Shown here piece after piece: positions 25,385-34,036 of a DNA stretch of 64,000 nt; position 1 is the first letter of the stretch, and each line of letters begins with the position of its first letter. This DNA is from Streptomyces sp. SLBN-31. GTDB lineage: Bacteria; Actinomycetota; Actinomycetes; Streptomycetales; Streptomycetaceae. Below the pieces are notes generated by a model. It had not been told where the DNA came from. It made no database searches and saw only the letters and a list, made by a program, of their open reading frames with translations. The position numbers and the translations under genes were made by a program. The stretch is from assembly GCF_006715395.1 (NCBI RefSeq), contig NZ_VFNC01000001.1, positions 2,914,001-2,978,000 of the forward strand, read 5' to 3'.

Positions 25385-25752
25385 GTGCTCCCCGCCGGCC
25401 CACGAATCCGTCCGGTCTCGAGCGCTACTACGTCCTCACCCGGGGGCGCAGCGGACCGGGCGGTTCGGCGTCGAGTCTCGACGTGGCGACCCTCATCGTC
25501 TCGGTGACCGCCCCCGTACCGGGCATGCAGCACGAGCACGAGGACATCCTCCGGCGCTGCCGCGATCCGCTGTCGGTGGCCGAACTCGGCGCCCACCTCG
25601 GATTGCCCTTCAACATTCTCGCGGTGCTGTTGGCGGATCTGCTCGAGGCAGGCCGCGTCGAAGCCCGTGACCCCATCCCGGCGCACGACGCCGGCCGCGG
25701 GCCCGACCTCGCGCTCCTTGAGGAGGTACTCAGTGGACTTGAACGGCTTTGA
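25381..25752 (+). CDS. cvnC: conservon protein CvnC, DUF742
   Basis: The product has 123 residues. The DUF742 winged-helix-like fold shows R-Y-Y-V-L-T-R-G-R-S near the N-terminus and L-S-V-A-E-L-G-A-H-L-G-L-P-F-N-I-L-A-V-L-L-A-D-L in the middle. It overlaps cvnB by ATGA; cvnD begins 20 bp before its stop, so the operon is translationally coupled throughout. Confidence 0.93.
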   Translation: MSAPRRPTNPSGLERYYVLTRGRSGPGGSASSLDVATLIVSVTAPVPGMQHEHEDILRRCRDPLSVAELGAHLGLPFNILAVLLADLLEAGRVEARDPIPAHDAGRGPDLALLEEVLSGLERL

Positions 25753-26341
25753 CCACCCCGGGCGCCCGGCCGCCGGGGGCACCACCCGCTCGGTGAAGGT
25801 GATGATCGCCGGCGGCTTCGGCACCGGGAAGACCACCATGGTCCGCTCGGTCAGCGACATCAAGCCGCTGACCACCGAGGAGACGCTCACCCAGGCCAGT
25901 GCCGACGTCGACCACCTCATCGGCGTCGCCGACAAGACGGAGACCACCGTCAGCCTGGACTTCGGCAAGATCAGCCTCAACGACAGCCTGATGCTGTACC
26001 TGTTCGGCACCCCCGGACAGGAGCGGTTCTGGTTCCTGTGGAACGGCCTGTTCAAGGGCGCGCTCGGCGCGGTCGTCCTGGTCGACACCCGGCGCCTGGC
26101 CTCCAGCTTCCGGGCCATAGAGGAGATGGAGCGGCAGAACGTGCCCTTCGTCGTCGCCCTGAACGTCTTCCCCGACTCCAAGGAGTACCCGGTCGAGGAG
26201 ATCCGGGACGCGCTCGACATCCCCGCACACATCCCGGTCGTGGCCTGCGACGCCCGCGACCGGGCCTCCAGCCGTGACGTGCTCGTCGCGCTGATCCACC
26301 ACCTGAAGGACCGCTCCGCCGTCGCACTGGAGTCCCGATGA
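25733..26341 (+). CDS. cvnD: conservon protein CvnD, small Ras-like GTPase
   Basis: The product has 202 residues from GTG 25733, preceded by GAGGAGG inside cvnC. The P-loop is G-G-F-G-T-G-K-T (about 27-34), the switch II region reads F-G-T-P-G-Q-E-R-F, and a base-recognition segment N-V-F-P-D-S-K stands where N-K-x-D is expected, as usual in this family. It is predicted to cycle nucleotide with CvnB/CvnA. It overlaps the P450 start by ATGA. Confidence 0.93.
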   Translation: MDLNGFDHPGRPAAGGTTRSVKVMIAGGFGTGKTTMVRSVSDIKPLTTEETLTQASADVDHLIGVADKTETTVSLDFGKISLNDSLMLYLFGTPGQERFWFLWNGLFKGALGAVVLVDTRRLASSFRAIEEMERQNVPFVVALNVFPDSKEYPVEEIRDALDIPAHIPVVACDARDRASSRDVLVALIHHLKDRSAVALESR

Positions 26342-27585
26342 ACGCGCAGCCCTTAAACGATCCCGACACGCCGAGCGGGTGCCCGGTCGCGCACGGGACC
26401 GACCTCACCCGGCTGTTCGGGCCGGAGGCGTCGACCGATCCGTACGGCATCTACGAGCGGCTGCGCAAGGAGCACGGGCCCGTGGCGCCGGTGCTCCTCG
26501 AGGGCGACGTGCCCGCCTGGCTGGTGCTCGGCTACCGCGACAACCGGCGGGTGCTGGACAACCCGCGCCAGTTCAGCCGGGACGCGCGGATCTGGCGGGA
26601 CTGGCGCGAGGGGCGGATCCCGGAGACGCACCCCCTGATCCCGATGGTCGGCTGGCGGCCCGACTGCGTCTCCCAGGACGGCGAACCGCACCGCCGGTTG
26701 CGCGGCGCGGTGACCGACGGGCTGCTCGCGGCGTCCAGCCGGGGTGTGCGGCGACACGCCACGTACTTCGCGAACAAGCAGATCGACGCGTTCGCGGACG
26801 CCGGGCGCGCCGACCTGGTGGCCGACTACGCCGATCTTCTGCCGATGCTCGTGCTCACCCGGATCCTGGGCCTTCCCTCGGCGGACGGACTGCGCCTGAT
26901 CGAGTCCTGCGCCCAGGTCTTCAAGGGCGGCGAGGACGCCCTGGAGCACAACGGCCGGATCATCCAGATCCTGTCGGAACTCGCCGAGCGCAAGCGGGCG
27001 GAGCCGGGCTCCGACTTCGCCACCGCCCTGCTGGAGCACCCGGCCGGCCTCGACCACGACGAGGTCGTCAGCCATCTGCGCCTGGTGCTCATCGCCGCCC
27101 ACACCACCACCAGCAACCTGCTGGCCCAGGTCCTGCAGCGGGTCCTCACCGACGCGGGCCGGCTGTCCGACCTGGTCAGCGGGCAGCTGAACATCTCCTC
27201 CGTGGTGGAGGAGATCATGTGGGACACCCCACCGCTGGCCGTGCTGCCCGGCCGGTTCGCGGCGGCCGACCTGGAGCTCGGAGGCCATCACATCCAGGAG
27301 GGGGAACTGCTCGTCCTGGGCCTGGCCGCCGGCAACCTCGACCCGGAGGTACGGCCCGACGCGGCCGTCGCCGTGCAGGGGAACCAGTCCCATCTGGCGT
27401 TCAGCGCCGGGCCGCACGAGTGCCCGGGGCAGAACATCGGGCAGTCCATCATCGAGATCGGCGTGGACGTCCTGCTGCACCGGCTTCCGGACCTGCGGCT
27501 GGCCGTGCCGTCGGAGGAGCTCTCCTCGACCGCCTCCACCTGGGAGTCCCGGCTCGACAGCCTGCCGGTCGAGTTCTCCGTCTGA
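26338..27585 (+). CDS. conservon-associated cytochrome P450 (CYP157-like)
   Basis: The product has 415 residues; the start overlaps cvnD (ATGA). The heme loop F-S-A-G-P-H-E-C-P-G places the axial cysteine at 362. The I-helix is I-A-A-H-T-T-T-S, with AHTT in place of AGHETT. The K-helix reads E-E-I-M-W, so the Arg of E-x-x-R is replaced by Trp. Loss of EXXR is the known hallmark of the CYP157 family, which occurs in Streptomyces conservons. Its physiological role is unknown. In a conservon it is likely to be part of the signalling module rather than a free catabolic enzyme (inference). Confidence 0.93.
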   Translation: MNAQPLNDPDTPSGCPVAHGTDLTRLFGPEASTDPYGIYERLRKEHGPVAPVLLEGDVPAWLVLGYRDNRRVLDNPRQFSRDARIWRDWREGRIPETHPLIPMVGWRPDCVSQDGEPHRRLRGAVTDGLLAASSRGVRRHATYFANKQIDAFADAGRADLVADYADLLPMLVLTRILGLPSADGLRLIESCAQVFKGGEDALEHNGRIIQILSELAERKRAEPGSDFATALLEHPAGLDHDEVVSHLRLVLIAAHTTTSNLLAQVLQRVLTDAGRLSDLVSGQLNISSVVEEIMWDTPPLAVLPGRFAAADLELGGHHIQEGELLVLGLAAGNLDPEVRPDAAVAVQGNQSHLAFSAGPHECPGQNIGQSIIEIGVDVLLHRLPDLRLAVPSEELSSTASTWESRLDSLPVEFSV

Positions 27586-27598
27586 CCCCGGCACCACC

Positions 27599-27629
27599 GC
27601 TGCCCGGCCGGTCCCCCCGGCCGGGCAGC
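27599..27629. terminator. bidirectional terminator after the conservon
   Basis: A perfect 13-bp stem, GCTGCCCGGCCGG and CCGGCCGGGCAGC, with a 5-nt loop lies between the convergent P450 and the 576-aa protein gene, 14 bp after the P450 stop. Confidence 0.85.
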
Positions 27630-27663
27630 GCCGTCTTTCGGGACGGTTCGCGCATGCGCGGTG

Positions 27664-29394
27664 TCAGCCGTCGAGCCAGTCGCCCGCGACGTCCGACGGA
27701 CGGTGTCCCGTGGCGTTCCAGAGGAAGTGGGGGTGTGCGCAGCCGAACATGTAGGCGAGCAGGGTGGTGTCCTCCCGCCCGGTCCGAGGCTCGTGCAGGG
27801 TGTGGAACATCTCGGACCCGACGACGCCGGCGTCCTCCTGGACCTGACGGGCGCGGTCCGTGGAGCCCGCCGCGGCGGACGCCTCCACGGCCGCGATGTA
27901 GGTGCGCCGCAGGATCTCCCAGGTGCTGTCTATGTCGCCGTACCACGGACCGTGCAGCGCCTCGAAGGCATGCAGCTCGGCGTCGAACAGGGGCCAGGTG
28001 TCGGGGTGTTGGGCCCGGCAGCGGGCGGACAGCTCGGCGGTGCGGGCGCTCAGCGCCGGTACGGTGGCCCGCGGCGCGATGGTCAGGTCGGTGCCGTGGG
28101 TGAGGATGCCGCTGCACGGGTTGGGCTGCAGGTCGCACAGCGCGCAGGAGTCGGCCGGGGGGAGGCCCTGGGTGATGCCGTCGAACCACAGCGCGTGGCG
28201 TCCCGTGAGCCCCATCCAGACGATGGTGGTGGTCATCAGCCAGGTGTTCCACATCGGGGGATGCGCCTCGGGCGTGCAGCCGTACTTGACGAGGGCCATG
28301 GCGCAGGCGGCGTAGAGGGCCTTGGTGTGGGTGGGCATGTCGGCGAGCCAGAAGTTGCTTATCTCGCCGGTGAGGGCGTCGGCTCGTACGTCGGCCATGT
28401 CGTCGATGACGCGGCACAGCAGCAGGGAGGCGAGGTGTTCTTCCTGCCAGAGCTCGGTGTCGGGGGAGACGTGCCAGAACAGGCAGTCCAGCATCTGCAG
28501 GGCCGAGTAGGTGCTCTGGCTGAGCGGGTTGGTCTGCGGGAGGGTGACGTCGCCCGCCGCGTGCTGCTGCAGCCAGTACTCGTCGACGGATCGCTTGTGG
28601 GCCGCGAAGAGCCCGGAGACCAGGGCCCGTGCGCTGTTGGTGCTGAAGTTCTCGGCCAGGCGGTCTTCGACGTGCCGGGTGAGGCGCGCGGTGTCGATGG
28701 TGTCGATCACGCGTTTGTACTCGTGGAAGACGAGGATGTCGTCCTCGAAGCGGTGGCGGTGGCCGAGGTCCCGTTCGAGGTCGTTCATCTGCCGGGTCCA
28801 GGACCATCCGCCGGTCAGGACGCTGTCGAGCTCGGTGCGGTTCGGCCAGGTCTTGACGGTGAGGGGACGCCCGGCGCTCTGCCGCCAGCGGTAGTCGTCC
28901 AGCGTGCGTGCGGGCGGCGTGGGCAGCCGACGGCACAGCGGGCAGCCGCAGGCGGTCGACCGCTCCTCCGCGCGCGGCGGGGTCAGCGCCCGGCTTCTCC
29001 AGGCCCCTTCGAGCATCGCGCAGGTCAGCCGGCAGATCTCGATGTCGGTGCCGACCTGGGGGAAGGCCGCCTCGATCAGCCGCAGGCCGGTGTCGAGACG
29101 CCTCAGCCTGCCCATGCCCTCCTCGTCGGGCGGGAGGAACGCGGGCCGCGCCAGATGGAGGGCCCCTTCCACGCGCAGTGTCGTACTGGGGTGGGGGGAA
29201 CCGAGCGCGTCCAGCCGCTGCCGAACGGCGTCCTGATACCCGCGGTACTCCTCCGTACTGCCGTTGATGCGTGACAGGAAGAGGCGGGTCAGGGCTTCCC
29301 CGGCCTCCGTGGGCTGGAGCGGGGCGTCCGGCCGCGCCGGGAGCGAGGTGTCGGCGGACGCCTCCGGAACGGCACCTACGAGTCGAGAATTCAC
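27664..29394 (-). CDS. unrecognised 576-aa protein with prenyl-synthase-like aspartate-rich motif
   Basis: The gene starts at GTG 29394, with GGGAG seven bases upstream. The protein is largely helical and has no signal or membrane segment. Around residue 335 the sequence C-R-V-I-D-D-M-A-D-V-R-A-D-A-L-T-G-E resembles the second aspartate-rich motif of trans-prenyl diphosphate synthases (D-D-x-x-D-x-x-x-D-x-x-T-G-K). Two cysteine clusters stand out, C-G-C-P-L-C near residue 150 and C-A-L-C-D-x5-C near 425, which could bind zinc or an Fe-S cluster. A single-domain prenyl synthase has about 350 residues, so the rest is extra. I cannot name the family; terpene cyclase or prenyltransferase is inferred. 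Confidence 0.7.
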   Translation of the reverse strand: MNSRLVGAVPEASADTSLPARPDAPLQPTEAGEALTRLFLSRINGSTEEYRGYQDAVRQRLDALGSPHPSTTLRVEGALHLARPAFLPPDEEGMGRLRRLDTGLRLIEAAFPQVGTDIEICRLTCAMLEGAWRSRALTPPRAEERSTACGCPLCRRLPTPPARTLDDYRWRQSAGRPLTVKTWPNRTELDSVLTGGWSWTRQMNDLERDLGHRHRFEDDILVFHEYKRVIDTIDTARLTRHVEDRLAENFSTNSARALVSGLFAAHKRSVDEYWLQQHAAGDVTLPQTNPLSQSTYSALQMLDCLFWHVSPDTELWQEEHLASLLLCRVIDDMADVRADALTGEISNFWLADMPTHTKALYAACAMALVKYGCTPEAHPPMWNTWLMTTTIVWMGLTGRHALWFDGITQGLPPADSCALCDLQPNPCSGILTHGTDLTIAPRATVPALSARTAELSARCRAQHPDTWPLFDAELHAFEALHGPWYGDIDSTWEILRRTYIAAVEASAAAGSTDRARQVQEDAGVVGSEMFHTLHEPRTGREDTTLLAYMFGCAHPHFLWNATGHRPSDVAGDWLDG

Positions 29395-29636
29395 ACAGGT
29401 CTCCCATCAACTGTGGTCGTGGAAAAGGAACCGATCGACCGTGGTCGTCGGCCGGTCGGATCCGCGAACTTCTACGCCCTCCGCGCAGGCCTCGCCGGAG
29501 CCGGACACACGCGTTCGGCTCCGCTCCTGGTGCGTACGCCCGTGAGGGGGCACGGCTGCTGCGCTTGCGCGGCGAGGAAGTGGGGGCGGACAGCCCTGCT
29601 GTCCTTTGCGGACGAACCGCTCGCAACCCGCTCGGT

Positions 29637-29738
29637 TCAGACGAGGAGCGCGGAGAGGGGCGGACGGTTCTGGGCGTACCCCAGATGTCCGTTGACGGGA
29701 GTGTCGAACGGGAGGCCGAACCTGGCGTCCTTAGGCAT
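29637..29738 (-). CDS. 33-aa small peptide upstream of the 576-aa protein gene
   Basis: The ATG at 29738 follows GGAAGGAAACGC, a strong, correctly spaced ribosome site. The 33 codons have GC-rich third positions (28 of 33 G or C), like genuine genes here. The peptide begins M-P-K-D-A-R-F-G-L-P-F-D-T-P and ends N-R-P-P-L-S-A-L-L-V. It has no Cys and no membrane helix. It lies 242 bp before the next gene on the same strand. It may be a leader peptide, a precursor peptide or a small accessory protein. I do not recognise it. Confidence 0.5.
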   Translation of the reverse strand: MPKDARFGLPFDTPVNGHLGYAQNRPPLSALLV

Positions 29739-29787
29739 GCGTTTCCTTCCGGGAGCCGGAACAGGCAGAGCCCCCCCGGCCCTGCGA

Positions 29788-29811
29788 ACGGGCGGCCTGC
29801 TGGCCGCCCGT
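29788..29811 (-). terminator. terminator hairpin after the amidohydrolase operon
   Basis: ACGGGCGGCC and GGCCGCCCGT form a perfect 10-bp stem with a TGCT loop, about 110 bp after the amidohydrolase stop and just upstream of the small peptide gene on the same strand. It separates the two transcription units. Confidence 0.75.
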
Positions 29812-29918
29812 GCACTCGAACTCAGCTTCTATGGCCGAAAGTTGAACCGAGAAGCGCTACGAGACTGCCCAGAGCCTAAATGATCTACGCGTGACCTCAC
29901 CGTGATATCCGTTACTGC

Positions 29919-31553
29919 TTACGCCTCTTGAGCTGCGTACACTGCCTCCCCTCCCACGAAGGTCATCGCGACCCGCGTCCGCCCGATCTCCTGCGGCGGT
30001 GCGGCGAAGGGATCGCGGTCCAGCACCACGAGGTCCGCCAGTTGGCCGACCCGCACCCGTCCGGTGTCGTCGAGATGGTTCACGTACGCCGATCCGGCCG
30101 TGTAGGCCGTCAACGCCTCGGTGAGACCGATGCGTTCGGCGGGCAGGAACACGGGGGCGCCGTCGCTGTCGGGCGCGAGGCGGTTGACCGCGACGTGCAC
30201 TCCCTGGAGCGGATCGGGGCTGCTCACCGGCCAGTCGCTGCCCGCGGCGAGCCGCGCCCCGGAACGCAGCAGCGAGCCGAACGGGTACTGCCACGCCGCC
30301 CGTTCGGCCCCCAGGAAGGGGATCGTCAGCTCGTCCATCTGCGGTTCGTGCGCGGCCCACAGGGGCTGGAGATTGGCCGTGGCGTCCAGCTCGGCGAAGC
30401 GCGGCACATCCTCCGGGTGCACGACCTGAAGGTGTGCCAGGTGCGGCCGGGTGTCGCTCGGTCCGTTCGCCGCCCGGGCGGCCCCGATCGCGTCCAGGGC
30501 GTCGCGCACGGCCCGGTCGCCCAGCGCGTGGAAGTGGCACTGGAAACCGAGCCGGTCCAACTCCTCCACGTACTTGGGAAGTTGATCGGAGTCGATAAAA
30601 CTCTTGCCGTGGTTGGCGGTGGCGCAGCCGCACCGGTCCAGGTACGGATCCAGCAGCGCGGCCGTGCCGTTCTCGGCGACCCCGTCCAGCATCAGCTTCA
30701 CGGTCCCCGCACGGAACCGCCCGTGACTCAACGCCTTCCGTTTCTCCACGAGTTCGGGGATCTGCTCGGCCCCGCGCTCCCGGTCCCACCACAGGGCGCC
30801 GACGACCCGTGCGGTGAGCGAGCCGTCCCGCGCGGCCGCCAGATACGCCCCGGACGGGTCGTCCATGCCGAGGAAGTCCCCGACGAGCGCGTCCTGCCAG
30901 GCCGTGATGCCGAGCGCGTGCAGATGGCGCTGGGCGTGCAGCAGGGCCGCCAGCCGGTCGGCCGCGGTGGCCGGGGGAGTGAGCCGGCCGACGAGCTGCA
31001 TCGCCCCCTCCTGCAGGGTGCCGCTGGGTTCGCCGGCCGCGTCCCGTTCGATGCGTCCGTCGGCCGGGTCCGGGGTGTCCCGGGTGACCCCGGCGAGCTC
31101 CAGGGCGCGGCCGTTGACCCAGGCGCCGTGGTGGTCGCGGTTGGGCAGGTACACCGGCCGGTCGGGCACGGCCGCGTCCAGCAGTTCCCGGGTCGGCGTA
31201 CCGCCCTCGAAGGCCTCCATGGACCAGCCGCCGCCGAGGATCCACTCCCGCTCGGGGTGTGCGTCGGCGTAGGCGCGGACCGCGGCGACCGTCTCCTCGG
31301 CCGTCCTGGCCCCGGTCAGGTCGCACTGCGACAGCTCCAGACCCGCCGGGATCGGATGGACGTGCGCGTCCTGGAAGCCGGGCAGCAGCAACCGGCCCGC
31401 CAGGTCGACGCACCGGGTCCGCGGTCCCCTGAGTGCCAGCACCTCGTCGTGCCCCACGGCCGTGACGCGGCCGCCGGTGACGGCCACGGCGGTGGCGGTG
31501 CGGCCCTCGGGGGTCAGGACGGGGCCGCCGGTGAAGAGGAGGTCTGCGTGCAT
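29919..31553 (-). CDS. amidohydrolase family 3 protein (YtcJ-like)
   Basis: The product has 544 residues from ATG 31553. The metal-binding start D-A-H-V-H-P (near residue 65), a later C-H-F-H-A-L-G-D-R-A, A-A-G-S-D-W-P and the C-terminal G-x-L-A-D-L-V-V-L-D block define the family. Such enzymes hydrolyse N-substituted amides or formamides with one or two metals. It starts 11 bp after the transporter stop, so it probably acts on the imported compound. The substrate is unknown. Confidence 0.9.
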   Translation of the reverse strand: MHADLLFTGGPVLTPEGRTATAVAVTGGRVTAVGHDEVLALRGPRTRCVDLAGRLLLPGFQDAHVHPIPAGLELSQCDLTGARTAEETVAAVRAYADAHPEREWILGGGWSMEAFEGGTPTRELLDAAVPDRPVYLPNRDHHGAWVNGRALELAGVTRDTPDPADGRIERDAAGEPSGTLQEGAMQLVGRLTPPATAADRLAALLHAQRHLHALGITAWQDALVGDFLGMDDPSGAYLAAARDGSLTARVVGALWWDRERGAEQIPELVEKRKALSHGRFRAGTVKLMLDGVAENGTAALLDPYLDRCGCATANHGKSFIDSDQLPKYVEELDRLGFQCHFHALGDRAVRDALDAIGAARAANGPSDTRPHLAHLQVVHPEDVPRFAELDATANLQPLWAAHEPQMDELTIPFLGAERAAWQYPFGSLLRSGARLAAGSDWPVSSPDPLQGVHVAVNRLAPDSDGAPVFLPAERIGLTEALTAYTAGSAYVNHLDDTGRVRVGQLADLVVLDRDPFAAPPQEIGRTRVAMTFVGGEAVYAAQEA

Positions 31554-31564
31554 GGATCCGTTTC

Positions 31565-33067
31565 CTAGGAGATGGTGGTCAGCAGGGCGGGCGCGTCCGC
31601 GTCCGTGCCCTCGCCCGTGCGGAAGTACGGGGACCTGCGCGCCCACTTGGCCCATGCGGCGGCGACGAAGCCGGACCCGATCATGAGCAGGGGAGTGAGG
31701 AGCAGGAACCACCCGTTGTCCGCGCGGAGTTCGAGATGGTCGGTGGAGGAGTAGAAGCTCCAGCCGAGATAGCCGCCGAGCCCGAGCAGTGCCGTCGCGC
31801 TCAGCGTGGGAAGCACCACGGCCCGCAGACCCTGACGCCAGTCCTCGCGCAGCAGCGAGCGGAAGCGTACGGCCGCCGCCAGCGCCGTCAGGGCGTACGA
31901 CAGGGCCACCACGATGCCGACGGCGTTCACGGTCGCCATGATCATGTCCGCGAGCCGCGGGATCACCAGGGCGAGCGCGGCGACCGCCGCCGCAAGCGCG
32001 CCGATCAGCAGCGTTCCGGCGGCCGGGGTGCCGTAGCGGGCGCTGACCTTGGACCACACCGGCCCGAGCGTACGGTCCCGGCTCATCGCGAACATGCCGC
32101 GGGCCGTCGGGATCACCCCGGCCTGCAGCGAGGCCACCGCCGAGAACATCAGCGCCACAAGGGGCAGCGCGGCCAGCGGCTGCGCGGCCAGCCGGTCACC
32201 GAAGTACGCCAGCCCCTGGGCGCCGTGACCCGCCAACTCCGGCTCCGAAAGGACCCGTTGGAAGGCGATCGAGCCGAGCAGGAACAGGGTCAGCATGGTC
32301 AGGAGCGTGATGAAGCCGGCCCGGGAGGCGTCCCGCGGCTCGCGCACCTCCTCGTTGACGCTGAAGGCGGCCTCGAAACCCCAGTAGCAGAACACCGACA
32401 GGATCAGGCCCTGGGCCAGCGCCGACGCCGAGGGGATCGCGAACGGGTCGAACCAGCTCCAGCTGAAGGCGTGCGGGCCGGTGACGATGCCGTAGCCGCA
32501 GAACCCGAGCAGGACGACGTACTCGAAGACCAGCAGCCCCGTCTGCAGACGCGCCGCCGTGCGGACCCCGGTGACGGCGGTGACGGTCACCGCCACCAGG
32601 ACGAAGATGCCGAGGGCGGTGGTCTGCGCCGTCGAGCCCGCGTCCAGCGCGAGTCCGCCGATCCGGTGCACTCCGGCCTCCCCGGCCAGCTGGATCAGCG
32701 CCGAGCCGGTGACCGCGGTCGTGTACGCCAGGAACGCCACCGTCGCCACGATGTTCACCCAGCCGACCAGGAAACCGAGCCAGGGACTGAGCGAACGGCC
32801 CACCCACACATAGCCGTTGCCGGCGTTCGGCTCGACGCGGTTGAGCCGGGAGTAGGCGCCGGCGATGCCCAGCACGGGCAGGAACGCCAGCAGCATGATC
32901 GCCGGCAGGTGCAGACCGACCACCCCGGCCGTCACACCGAGGCCGATGCCGATGCTGGTGGTCGCGGCCGTGCTGGACGCGGCGATGGCGACGCCGTCGA
33001 GGACGCCGAGGGACTTGCGCAGCGCGGGCCGCGCGGGCGGCGCTGCGCCGAGGGACTGGTCGGACAT
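31565..33067 (-). CDS. APC-superfamily amino acid/amine permease
   Basis: The product has 500 residues with about 12-13 membrane helices from ATG 33067 (GGAG upstream). The first helix has S-S-T-A-A-T-T-S-I-G-I-G-L-G, and later N-A-G-N-G-Y-V-W-V-G and F-C-Y-W-G-F-E-A-A-F-S-V-N-E-E occur, the usual APC signatures. It is predicted to import an amino acid or amine for the downstream amidohydrolase. A divergent TetR lies upstream. Confidence 0.9.
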   Translation of the reverse strand: MSDQSLGAAPPARPALRKSLGVLDGVAIAASSTAATTSIGIGLGVTAGVVGLHLPAIMLLAFLPVLGIAGAYSRLNRVEPNAGNGYVWVGRSLSPWLGFLVGWVNIVATVAFLAYTTAVTGSALIQLAGEAGVHRIGGLALDAGSTAQTTALGIFVLVAVTVTAVTGVRTAARLQTGLLVFEYVVLLGFCGYGIVTGPHAFSWSWFDPFAIPSASALAQGLILSVFCYWGFEAAFSVNEEVREPRDASRAGFITLLTMLTLFLLGSIAFQRVLSEPELAGHGAQGLAYFGDRLAAQPLAALPLVALMFSAVASLQAGVIPTARGMFAMSRDRTLGPVWSKVSARYGTPAAGTLLIGALAAAVAALALVIPRLADMIMATVNAVGIVVALSYALTALAAAVRFRSLLREDWRQGLRAVVLPTLSATALLGLGGYLGWSFYSSTDHLELRADNGWFLLLTPLLMIGSGFVAAAWAKWARRSPYFRTGEGTDADAPALLTTIS

Positions 33068-33138
33068 GGGCGGGTCTCCGCTCGCACCGGGGGGCCTGGC
33101 TGGCCCCGGTGACCGCACATGAAACTGCCCGGGCACTT

Positions 33139-33155
33139 AACAGGTCAACGCTGTT
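33139..33155. promoter_or_regulatory. candidate TetR operator AACAG-N7-CTGTT
   Basis: This inverted repeat (AACAGGTCAACGCTGTT) lies within a longer imperfect GCACTTA...TAAGGTGC frame, in the 125-bp region between the permease and the divergent tetR. Confidence 0.45.
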
Positions 33156-33192
33156 GTCATAAGGTGCGGGCACCGGTCCCAGGAGGCAGTCC

Positions 33193-33921
33193 ATGAGCGA
33201 GCGTGTCGTTCCGCCCGACGCCCGGCGGCGCAGGCGCCCCACCAAGCAGGGCGTCGTGCTGTCCGAGGAGCTGATCGTGGCGACCGCCCTGCGTCTGATC
33301 GAGGAGCACGGCGCCGACGCCCTGTCGGTACGCCGCCTGGGCCGCGCCCTGGGGGCCGACCCCAGCTCCCTGTACCGCTACTTCCGGCACACCGACGACC
33401 TGATGCTCGCCGTCGCCGACGAGCTGATCGGCCGCACCCTGCGCACCTGGCGGCCCACCGGCGACTGGCGCGCCGACCTGCGCGACCTCGGCCTGCGCAT
33501 GCACGCCAGCGCCCTGGCGCATCCACGGGCGGCCGTCCTGAGCTCCTACCGCGTCACCGGGCGCGCCCACGAGATCCAGGCCGTCGAGACCGTCCTCGGC
33601 GTGCTGCGCGACGCCGGCTTCCCCGACGCCGAGGCCGTGCGCGTCTACCACGCCTTCATCGACCAGGCACTCGCCTTCGGCGCCCTCGACTCGGCGAGCA
33701 CGGCCCTGCCGAAGGCCGCCCGGGAGGCGGAGGCGGCCGTGTGGAGGGCGACGTACGCCAGGTTGCCCGCCGCCACCCACCCGCACATCGCCGCCGCGGC
33801 CCGTCACCTCGTGCACGACATGCCGCGCAGCTCCTACCCGGCCGCCCTGGATCTGCTGCTGAGCGCGGCGGCCGCCCGGCTGGCGGAAGCACGGACGCCG
33901 GAACGGCCCGCCCGAGGGTGA
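33193..33921 (+). CDS. TetR-family regulator of the permease/amidohydrolase operon
   Basis: The product has 242 residues behind AGGAGG. The Arg-rich N-terminus precedes a helix-turn-helix ending R-R-L-G-R-A-L-G-A-D-P-S-S-L-Y-R-Y-F-R-H-T-D-D-L. The C-terminal domain is of the TetR_C type, with D-Q-A-L-A-F-G-A-L-D. Control of the divergent operon is inferred from orientation and the intergenic palindrome. Confidence 0.88.
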   Translation: MSERVVPPDARRRRRPTKQGVVLSEELIVATALRLIEEHGADALSVRRLGRALGADPSSLYRYFRHTDDLMLAVADELIGRTLRTWRPTGDWRADLRDLGLRMHASALAHPRAAVLSSYRVTGRAHEIQAVETVLGVLRDAGFPDAEAVRVYHAFIDQALAFGALDSASTALPKAAREAEAAVWRATYARLPAATHPHIAAAARHLVHDMPRSSYPAALDLLLSAAAARLAEARTPERPARG

Positions 33922-34036
33922 CCGGCAGGACGCGGCCCGGCATCGGCGTGCGACTGAACCGGCCGGGCCGGGATATCCGGAGGAGGAGGGCGGCGGGACA
34001 CGACCTGCCCCGCGCCCGGGACCCTTCGGAGGAGAC

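Noticed and set aside
29413..29883. A 156-codon plus-strand frame across the 29.4-29.9 kb gap
   Set aside because: It has no ribosome site and no recognisable protein features, and it overlaps the better-supported small minus-strand ORF and a terminator hairpin.
32559..33112. Plus-strand open frames antisense to the APC permease
   Set aside because: They yield Arg/His/Gln-rich low-complexity protein, while the minus-strand frame encodes clear membrane helices and APC motifs.
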